From the NCBI GenBank assembly GCA_946409855.1, contig CAMJXZ010000195.1:1-6485 (forward strand): a stretch of 6,485 bases of DNA. Direction: 5' to 3'. The translations under genes were made by a program, and so were the position numbers. The number at the start of each line of letters is the position of its first letter. Within the stretch, counting starts at the first letter, position 1. The notes beneath the pieces are model-generated. The model was not told the origin of the DNA. It saw nothing but the letters and a program-made list of their open reading frames with translations, and did no database searches. The stretch comes from an uncultured Clostridia bacterium. Lineage in GTDB: Bacteria > Bacillota > Clostridia > Christensenellales > Aristaeellaceae. Positions 1 to 5,445 of this stretch are shown piece by piece.

Positions 1-2562
1 CAGCACCAAGGTGCGGCCCGTGGCCCGGCGGCTTAGTTCCGTCGCTAATTTCACGCGCTGGGCTTCGCCGCCGGACAGGGTGGTGCTGGGCTGGCCTAAC
101 TTCATGTAGCCTAAGCCCACGTCGTACAGGGTGCTCAGCTTCTGCATAATGGCCGGGTGCGCCTCGAAAACGCCCATGGCCTCCTCCACGGTCAGGTCCA
201 GCACGTCGGCGATAGACAGGCCCCGGTATTTGACTTCCAGGGTTTCCCGATTGTAGCGCTTGCCCCGGCAGACCTCGCAGGGCACGTAAATGTCCGCCAT
301 GAAGTGCATTTCGATTTTCAGCAGGCCGTCGCCGGAGCAGGCTTCGCACCGGCCCCCCTTCACGTTGAAGGAGAAGCGGTTTTCTTTGTAGCCCCGAATC
401 TTGGCTTCCGGCAACTGGGCGAACACCTTGCGGATCAGGTCGAACAGGCCGGTATAGGTGGCGGGGTTGCTCCGCGGGGAGCGCCCGATGGGGCTCTGGT
501 CGATGCAGATGATCTTGTCCAGTTGGTCGACGCCCTCCAGCCGCTCATACCCGCCTGGCACCAGGCGCGCGCGGTTCAGGTCATGCGCCAGCGCCCGGTA
601 CAGGATGCTGTTCACCAGGCTGCTCTTGCCGGAGCCGGACACACCGGTCACCGCGCAGAAAACGCCCAGCGGGAAGCGGACGGTCAGGTCCTTTAAATTG
701 TGCTCCTTCGCGCCGTACACGGTCAGGAAATGCCCGGGGACCCGGCGTTTTTCGGGGACGGCGATCTTCTTGCGGCCGCTTAGGTACATGCCGGTGATGG
801 ACCGGGGCGCGTTCATGATGTCCTCGGCGCTGCCCTGAGCCACGATTTCCCCGCCGTGCTCCCCGGCCCCCGGCCCGATATCGACCAGGTAGTCGGCGCT
901 GCGCAGGGTTTCCTCGTCGTGCTCCACGACGATCAGGGTATTTCCCAGGTCCCGCAGCCTGCGCAGGGTGGCCAGGAGCTTCTGATTGTCCCGCTGGTGC
1001 AGGCCGATGGACGGCTCGTCCAGCACGTACAGCACCCCCATCAGCCCGCTGCCGATCTGGGTCGCCAGGCGGATGCGCTGGGATTCCCCGCCGGACAAAG
1101 TGCCGGCCGCCCGGGAAAGCGTCAGGTACCGGAGCCCCACGTTGTTGAGGAAGCCCAGACGGTTATCGATCTCCTTGAGGATCTGGGCGGCGATCATCCG
1201 TTCCGTTTCCGTCAGCGTCAGGCTCCGGAAAAAGTCGCGGGACTGGGCCACGTTCATGTCGCAGACCTCGGCGATGCTTTTGTCCTGCACGGTGACGGCC
1301 AGCACTTCCGGCTTGAGCCGGCGGCCGCGGCAGACCGGACAGGGCGTCTCGCTCATGTATTCCTGATAGACCGCCTTCATGGTGTCGCTGGCGGTTTCCC
1401 GGTAGCGGCGCTCGATGGACGGGATGATGCCCTCGTAGGTGGTCTGGTAATCCCGGAAGCCCGCCGGGGTCTGGTAAGTGATCTTGACCTTCCGGTCCCC
1501 CAGGCCGTACATCAGCTGATGCGTGATCTCCGCGGGCAGCTGGCCGTAGGGCGTATCCATGGAAAAGCCGAGCTGTTTGCTCAGGGCCTCAAACATTTGC
1601 CCCGCGATGGAATCCGCCTCCCCGCTGTTCCAGCCGGTGACGGAGATCGCCCCTTCCCGGAGCGATTTGGAAGGATCGGGCACGATCAGCGCCTCGCTGA
1701 CCTTCATCTGCGCGCCCAGGCCGCCGCAGGCCTCGCAGGCGCCCATGGGATTATTGAAGGAAAACAGCCGGGGCGTCAGCTCCGGGAGATTCACGCCGCA
1801 CTCCGGGCAGGCGTAGTTCTGGGACAGGGTGGTTTCCTCCCCGGTGGTGTGGTTGAGCAGCGTCACCAGCCCGCCGGACTGCTGCATGGCGGTTTCCATG
1901 CTGTCCGTCAGGCGCTGGCGCCCTTCCGGCTTGACCACCAGACGGTCCACCACCAGCTCGATCTGGTGCTTTTTCTTTTTGTCCAGCTTGGGCGGGTCGT
2001 CCAGCTCGTAGGTCTCCCCGTCGATCCGCACCCGGACAAAGCCGCTTTTGGCGGCGTCCTGCATCAGCTTTTCGTACTCGCCCTTTTTCCCGCGGATCAC
2101 CGGCGCAAGCACCACCAGCTTTGTGCCTTCCCCCATGGCGTACGCCGCGTCCACCATCTCGTCGATGGACTGGCGGCGGATCTCCCGGCCGCACTTGGGG
2201 CAGTGGGGATGGCCCACCCGGGCGTACAAAAGGCGCAGATAATCGTAGATTTCCGTCACCGTGCCCACGGTGGAGCGGGGGTTCCTGGACGTGGTCTTCT
2301 GGTCGATGGCGATCACCGGGGACAGGCCGTCGATGCTGTCCACATCCGGCTTTTCGGCCTGGCCCAGGAACATCCTGGCGTAGGAGGACATGCTCTCGAT
2401 GTACCTTCTCTGCCCCTCGGCGTAGATGGTATCAAACGCCAGAGAGGATTTGCCCGAGCCGGACAGGCCGGTAAAGACCACCAGCTTGTCCCTGGGCAGG
2501 GTGACGCTGACATTTTTCAGGTTGTTGACGCGGGCGCCTTCCACCCGGATGGTATCATTCAT
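1..2562 (-). CDS. uvrA: Excinuclease ABC subunit UvrA, 3'-truncated by window edge
   Basis: UvrA is the cytoplasmic damage-sensing ATPase of nucleotide excision repair. As a dimer it finds bulky lesions and loads UvrB. The 854 visible residues are in one unbroken frame; family members are about 940, so roughly 90 C-terminal residues lie beyond base 1. Seen in order: Walker A GLSGSGKSS (32-40); CxxC at 121/124; zinc-module cysteines 252, 255, 276 and 279; ABC signature LSGGESQR (489-496); Walker B DEPSIGLH (515-522); second Walker A GVSGSGKSS (640-648); second zinc module Cys 739, 742, 762 and 765, almost the E. coli numbering; second signature LSGGEAQR (829-836). The cut falls just before the second DEPT Walker B. 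The start is ATG 2562-2560, because a stop lies in frame five codons upstream. Its ribosome site is weak (AGGTAG, 5 nt away). It lies 128 bases after pnp, behind pnp's terminator, and no LexA-type GAAC-N4-GTTC box is visible. Confidence 0.97.
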   Translation of the reverse strand, partial: MNDTIRVEGARVNNLKNVSVTLPRDKLVVFTGLSGSGKSSLAFDTIYAEGQRRYIESMSSYARMFLGQAEKPDVDSIDGLSPVIAIDQKTTSRNPRSTVGTVTEIYDYLRLLYARVGHPHCPKCGREIRRQSIDEMVDAAYAMGEGTKLVVLAPVIRGKKGEYEKLMQDAAKSGFVRVRIDGETYELDDPPKLDKKKKHQIELVVDRLVVKPEGRQRLTDSMETAMQQSGGLVTLLNHTTGEETTLSQNYACPECGVNLPELTPRLFSFNNPMGACEACGGLGAQMKVSEALIVPDPSKSLREGAISVTGWNSGEADSIAGQMFEALSKQLGFSMDTPYGQLPAEITHQLMYGLGDRKVKITYQTPAGFRDYQTTYEGIIPSIERRYRETASDTMKAVYQEYMSETPCPVCRGRRLKPEVLAVTVQDKSIAEVCDMNVAQSRDFFRSLTLTETERMIAAQILKEIDNRLGFLNNVGLRYLTLSRAAGTLSGGESQRIRLATQIGSGLMGVLYVLDEPSIGLHQRDNQKLLATLRRLRDLGNTLIVVEHDEETLRSADYLVDIGPGAGEHGGEIVAQGSAEDIMNAPRSITGMYLSGRKKIAVPEKRRVPGHFLTVYGAKEHNLKDLTVRFPLGVFCAVTGVSGSGKSSLVNSILYRALAHDLNRARLVPGGYERLEGVDQLDKIICIDQSPIGRSPRSNPATYTGLFDLIRKVFAQLPEAKIRGYKENRFSFNVKGGRCEACSGDGLLKIEMHFMADIYVPCEVCRGKRYNRETLEVKYRGLSIADVLDLTVEEAMGVFEAHPAIMQKLSTLYDVGLGYMKLGQPSTTLSGGEAQRVKLATELSRRATGRTLVL

Positions 2563-2638
2563 AGTTTCTACCTGTCATTGTTTCATTTCCAGCTGGCCGC
2601 TCCGGCATTCAGCGCCTAGTTCGCTCAGCCCGATGATA

Positions 2639-2669
2639 AAAGGCAGCGGACACAAAGCCCGCTGCCTTT
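2639..2669 (-). terminator. Rho-independent terminator after pnp
   Basis: A perfect 11-bp inverted repeat has arms at 2659-2669 and 2639-2649 and a 9-nt loop. It begins 21 nt after the pnp stop. The stem is GC-rich with an A/T base, and on the minus strand the 3' arm ends in TTTT followed by ATC, so the U tract is short. Termination may therefore be incomplete, allowing some read-through into uvrA. On the plus strand the T run is shorter still and no gene would use it. Confidence 0.8.
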
Positions 2670-2690
2670 CAGCATCTTACATGCCGATCA

Positions 2691-4844
2691 TCAGGAACGG
2701 CCATCCCTGCGGGGAGGACGTGTCCTGCTGCCGCCGTTATCGGAGCGGCTGGTGTTCTTTTCGTAGACCATGTCATTCCGGATCAGGTTGATGCGGCCCT
2801 GGGAATCGATCTCGTCGACCTTGACTTCGATCTCGTCGCCGATCTTCAGCACGTCTTCCACCTTTTCGACCCGGTGATTGGCCAGCTTCGAAATGTGCAG
2901 CATGCCGTCCTTGCCGGGGGCAAGCTCCAGGAAGGCGCCGAAGTTCATGATGCGGACCACCTTGCCCACGAAGATATCGCCGACCTCGATGTCCTTGGCG
3001 ATGCCTTCGATGATGCGGCGGGCCTTGTCAGCCGCCTGCTGGTCGGGCGTGGTGATGAACACGCGGCCGTCGTCCTCGATGTCGATCTTGACGCCGGTCT
3101 CGGCGATGATCTTGTTGATCGTCTTGCCGCCGGAGCCGATGACCTCGCGGATCTTGTCCGGATTGATGGTGAACTGGACGATCTTGGGCGCGTACTTGCT
3201 GAGGGCTTCGCGGGGACGGGGCAGCGTATCCAGCATGATGCCCAGGATGTGCAGCCGGCCGCGGAGCGCCTGGCTCAGCGCGGAAGAAAGGATCTCGCGG
3301 TTGATGCCCTTGATCTTGATGTCCATCTGGATGGCGGTGATGCCGTTCATGGTGCCGGCCACCTTGAAGTCCATATCACCCAGGAAGTCTTCCAGGCCCT
3401 GGATGTCGGTGAGGATGGCGATCTGGCCGGACTCGGCGTCCTGGATCAGGCCCATGGCCACACCGGCGACCGGCGCGTGGATCGGCACGCCGGCGTCCAT
3501 CAGGGACAGGGTGCTGCCGCAGACGGAAGCCATGGAGGAAGAACCGTTGCTGCTCAGGATCTCGCTGACCAGGCGCAGGGCGTACGGGAACTCTTCCTCA
3601 CTGGGGATCACGGGCAGCAGCGCGCGCTCCGCCAGGGCGCCGTGGCCGATTTCGCGGCGGTTGGCGGAAAGGGAACGCCCCGCTTCGCCGGTGGCGTAGG
3701 AGGGCATGTTGTACTGGTGCATATAGCGCTTGGAATCTTCGCCGACCAGGCTGTCCAGCTGCTGGGCGTCGCTGACCGGGCCCAAGGTGGTGATGGTCAG
3801 GGCCTGGGTCTCGCCGCGGGTGAACACGGCGCTGCCGTGGGTGCGGGGCAGGACGCCCACTTCGCACCAGATGGGACGCACTTCGTCGACCTTGCGGCCG
3901 TCCGGACGGATGCCCTGGTCGAGGATCTTGCGGCGCATGACTTCTTTATTGAGGTAGTACAGGGCGTCCGCCACTTCGGATTCCCGTTCGGGGAACTGCT
4001 CGGCGAAATGGTTCAGCACGTCTTCCTTGACCTGCGCCTCGCGCAGACCCCGTTCCTTGCGGACAAAGGTCTCATAGACCCACTGGCACTTTTCGTACGC
4101 GTACTCGCGGACGGCGGCCTTGATGTCTTCCCCGGTGGTGACGATCGGGAAATCGGACTTGGGCTTGCCGATCTCGGCGACGATTTTGTTCTGGAACTCC
4201 ACCAGTTCCTTGATGCCGGCGTGGGCGTAGAGGATAGCGTCCATCATGGCGTCTTCGCTGACTTCGTTGGCGCCCGCTTCCACCATCATGATGGCGTCGG
4301 CGGTGCCGGCGACGGTCACGTTCATGTCGCTCTGGGCGCGCTGTTCTTCGGTGGGGTTCATGACCAGCTCACCGTTCACACGGCCGATCATGACGGCGCC
4401 GGTGGGGCCGCCCCACGGGATGTTGCTGACGGCCAGGGCAACGGAGGAACCCAGCATGGACGGGAATTCCGGCGGGTTGTCGGGCTCCACCGACAGGGTG
4501 GTCGCGATCACCTGGACGTCGTTGCGCAGGCCCTTGTTGAACAGGGGGCGCAGCGGACGGTCGATCAGGCGGCAGGTCAGGGTCGCCTTTTCGGAGGGGC
4601 GGCCTTCGCGCTTGATGAAGCCGGCGGGGATCCTGCCGACAGAATACTGCTTCTCTTCGAAGTCGATGGTCAGGGGGAAGAAATCCATTCCTTCCCGGGG
4701 CGTTTCGGACGCGGTGGCGTTCACCAGAACGACCGTTTCACCGTAGCGGACGAGCACCGAGCCGCCGGCCTGCTGGGCATATTTGCCGAACTCCAGGGTC
4801 AGCTTCCGGCCGGCGAAATCCATTGAATAAACCTTGTAATCCAT
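2691..4844 (-). CDS. pnp: Polyribonucleotide nucleotidyltransferase (PNPase)
   Basis: PNPase is a homotrimeric cytoplasmic enzyme that degrades RNA 3' to 5' by phosphorolysis, releasing nucleoside diphosphates, and can run in reverse to add 3' tails. The 717-residue protein has the full family layout and a normal length: first RNase PH domain (about 10-145) with the FIKREGRPSE loop at 76-85; a helical linker domain (about 240-310); second RNase PH domain (about 320-545) with RTHGSAVFTRGE (334-345), SSNGSSSMASVCG (431-443) and catalytic Asp486, Asp492 and Lys494 in LEDFLGDMDFK, matching E. coli numbering; KH domain (about 555-615) with GSGG at 570-573; S1 RNA-binding domain (about 621-690); and a short basic tail. 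The start is ATG 4844-4842, with AGGA at 4851-4854 six bases upstream. It follows rpsO by 104 bases containing two hairpins, so expression is probably by read-through or processing of the rpsO transcript. No missing catalytic residue or frame break is seen. Confidence 0.98.
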   Translation of the reverse strand: MDYKVYSMDFAGRKLTLEFGKYAQQAGGSVLVRYGETVVLVNATASETPREGMDFFPLTIDFEEKQYSVGRIPAGFIKREGRPSEKATLTCRLIDRPLRPLFNKGLRNDVQVIATTLSVEPDNPPEFPSMLGSSVALAVSNIPWGGPTGAVMIGRVNGELVMNPTEEQRAQSDMNVTVAGTADAIMMVEAGANEVSEDAMMDAILYAHAGIKELVEFQNKIVAEIGKPKSDFPIVTTGEDIKAAVREYAYEKCQWVYETFVRKERGLREAQVKEDVLNHFAEQFPERESEVADALYYLNKEVMRRKILDQGIRPDGRKVDEVRPIWCEVGVLPRTHGSAVFTRGETQALTITTLGPVSDAQQLDSLVGEDSKRYMHQYNMPSYATGEAGRSLSANRREIGHGALAERALLPVIPSEEEFPYALRLVSEILSSNGSSSMASVCGSTLSLMDAGVPIHAPVAGVAMGLIQDAESGQIAILTDIQGLEDFLGDMDFKVAGTMNGITAIQMDIKIKGINREILSSALSQALRGRLHILGIMLDTLPRPREALSKYAPKIVQFTINPDKIREVIGSGGKTINKIIAETGVKIDIEDDGRVFITTPDQQAADKARRIIEGIAKDIEVGDIFVGKVVRIMNFGAFLELAPGKDGMLHISKLANHRVEKVEDVLKIGDEIEVKVDEIDSQGRINLIRNDMVYEKNTSRSDNGGSRTRPPRRDGRS

Positions 4845-4875
4845 TTGTTTTCCTTTCCCTCACACACACATTCAC

Positions 4876-4898
4876 GCATCCGAAGCACACGCGGATGC
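4876..4898 (-). promoter_or_regulatory. Second hairpin in rpsO-pnp spacer (possible processing or regulatory stem)
   Basis: A 7-bp perfect inverted repeat (arms 4892-4898 and 4876-4882, loop 9 nt) lies just downstream of the large rpsO terminator stem and is followed on the minus strand by a (TG)5 run (4861-4870) and the pnp ribosome site. It has no U tract, so it is not a terminator by itself. In E. coli the rpsO-pnp spacer holds an RNase III-cleaved hairpin through which PNPase represses its own synthesis; this stem is in the corresponding place but is shorter, and that role is inference. Confidence 0.4.
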
Positions 4899-4901
4899 AA
4901 T

Positions 4902-4941
4902 AATAGGCTGCCGGAAACAGCATCAAGTCCGGCAGCCTATT
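4902..4941 (-). terminator. Terminator/attenuator hairpin between rpsO and pnp
   Basis: A 14-bp perfect inverted repeat has arms at 4928-4941 and 4902-4915 and a 12-nt loop. It starts 7 nt after the rpsO stop codon. It is the strongest secondary structure in the window. On the minus strand the sequence after the stem is ATTGC, and only a few T residues occur in the stem base, so the U tract is poor. The position matches the rpsO attenuator known in other bacteria, where partial termination sets the level of pnp relative to rpsO. It may equally act as a 3'-end stabilising or RNase III-cleaved stem. Confidence 0.75.
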
Positions 4942-4948
4942 TCAACCA

Positions 4949-5212
4949 TTACTTGCGCAGGTTCAGCTGAGCGATCAGGGTGCGGTAGCGTTCGATGTCG
5001 GTCTTCTTGAGGTATTCCAGCAGACCGCGGCGCTGACCGACCATCAGCAGCAGACCGCGGCGGCTGTGGTGGTCTTTCTTGTTGATCTTGAGATGCTCGT
5101 TCAGGTGGTTGATCCGTTCGGTCAGAAGCGCGACCTGAACTTCGGGGGAACCGGTGTCTCCCTCATGACGGGCGTAGGTGTTGATGATTTCCTGTTTGCG
5201 AGCCTTGTCCAT
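4949..5212 (-). CDS. rpsO: 30S ribosomal protein S15
   Basis: S15 is an early-binding small-subunit protein that holds the three-way junction of helices 20-22 in the 16S rRNA central domain and also contributes to an intersubunit bridge. The 87-residue product is full length for the family (about 87-89) and carries the family signatures: the GDTGSPEVQ segment (18-26), NHLNEHLK (35-42), and the RNA-binding block KKDHHSRRGLL (45-55), followed by QRRGLLEYL (60-68) and a C-terminal helix ending in LRK. The frame stays open far upstream, but ATG 5212-5210 is chosen because it gives the family length and has AGGAGG (5222-5227) nine bases before it. It is transcribed from its own promoter at 5313-5341 through a structured leader, and is followed at once by a strong hairpin and then pnp. 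In several bacteria S15 represses its own translation by binding the leader. Confidence 0.98.
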   Translation of the reverse strand: MDKARKQEIINTYARHEGDTGSPEVQVALLTERINHLNEHLKINKKDHHSRRGLLLMVGQRRGLLEYLKKTDIERYRTLIAQLNLRK

Positions 5213-5308
5213 GACAAAAAGCCTCCTAAAAATATTTTTCCAATCGCCGGTACACCGGGCAGCCGTTGGAGACGCGAACCACCAGGCGTACGGTTCCTTG
5301 GGTACGGT
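5213..5308 (-). promoter_or_regulatory. Structured rpsO mRNA leader (candidate S15 autoregulatory RNA)
   Basis: About 95 nt lie between the predicted transcription start (around 5308-5305) and the rpsO ATG. Two hairpins are visible. Hairpin 1 pairs CCACC-GTAC (5310-5302) with GTAC (5291-5288) and GGTGG (5283-5279), with a 4-nt bulge. The exact transcription start decides how much of its outer stem exists. Hairpin 2 spans 5269-5240: CCAACG pairs with CG-A-TTGG, then a 5-nt bulge (5263-5259), then CCGG/CCGG capped by TGTA. It abuts the 12-nt palindrome AAAAATATTTTT (5239-5228), which abuts the AGGAGG ribosome site (5227-5222). S15 is known to bind its own leader in other bacteria using differing folds; binding here is inferred. 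Confidence 0.5.
5222..5227 (-). promoter_or_regulatory. Strong Shine-Dalgarno site that fixes the rpsO start
   Basis: Minus-strand AGGAGG stands nine bases before ATG 5212-5210. It is the best ribosome binding site in the window and excludes the longer upstream open frame. The self-complementary A/T palindrome directly upstream keeps the site likely single-stranded unless the leader folds over it. Confidence 0.85.
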
Positions 5309-5312
5309 GGGT

Positions 5313-5341
5313 AGTGTACCATAAAAAGCGGTGCTTGTAAA
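5313..5341 (-). promoter_or_regulatory. Sigma-A type promoter for rpsO (extended -10)
   Basis: On the minus strand, -35 TTTACA (5341-5336; five of six to TTGACA) is followed by a 17-nt spacer and -10 TACACT (5318-5313; four of six to TATAAT). A TGG immediately before the -10 gives the extended TGn motif. Spacing is optimal. The predicted start is around 5308-5305, giving a leader of about 95 nt. This is the only convincing promoter I see in the window and probably drives rpsO and, by read-through, pnp. Confidence 0.75.
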
Positions 5342-5349
5342 GCGGTTTT

Positions 5350-5384
5350 TGTATGTTATTTCAATTTGCTGTGTATGTTCTTTC
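5350..5384 (-). repeat. Pair of 13-bp direct repeats, 22 bp apart, upstream of the rpsO promoter
   Basis: Minus-strand GAAAnAACATACA occurs at 5350-5362 and 5372-5384, identical but for one base and starting exactly 22 bp apart, about two helical turns. The nearer copy begins 9 bp upstream of the -35 element. Such spacing on one DNA face is typical of activator sites or UP-like elements, but no known regulator motif is recognised. Confidence 0.6.
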
Positions 5385-5387
5385 CAT

Positions 5388-5409
5388 ATATTTGAAAGAT
5401 ATTTGAAAG
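5388..5409. repeat. Perfect tandem 2 x 11-bp repeat
   Basis: ATATTTGAAAG occurs twice in tandem on the plus strand (5388-5398 and 5399-5409). The unit is one helical turn, and the block sits 47-68 bp upstream of the rpsO -35, next to the 22-bp-spaced repeat pair. It is A/T-rich in an otherwise GC-rich region and may be bent DNA or a protein site. No known motif is recognised. Confidence 0.7.
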
Positions 5410-5429
5410 CCGCGGTCCGAAGGACGCGG
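5410..5429 (-). terminator. Weak terminator-like hairpin after the membrane protein gene
   Basis: On the minus strand CCGCGTCC (5429-5422) pairs with GGAC (5418-5415) and GCGG (5413-5410) around a TTC loop, an 8-bp GC-rich stem with one bulged C. It lies 16 bases after the TGA of the upstream gene and is followed by CTTTCAAATAT, a poor U tract. It is the only candidate terminator for that gene in the window. Confidence 0.4.
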
Positions 5430-5445
5430 ACGCCTGACCGGCCGC

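Noticed and set aside
856..2619. 587-codon open frame on the plus strand opposite uvrA (and a similar one at 157-696)
   Set aside because: Same codon-register shadow of a GC-rich gene. The minus strand encodes UvrA with all motifs in place.
2874..4826. 650-codon open frame on the plus strand opposite pnp
   Set aside because: It is in exact codon register with pnp, so stops would need TTA, CTA or TCA codons in pnp, which this GC-rich gene avoids. The product has no recognisable domain, while the opposite strand encodes an intact PNPase.
4861..4870. (CA)5 dinucleotide run as a mobile or CRISPR-like repeat
   Set aside because: It is only ten bases, has no spacers or flanking repeats, and is simply part of the pnp leader.
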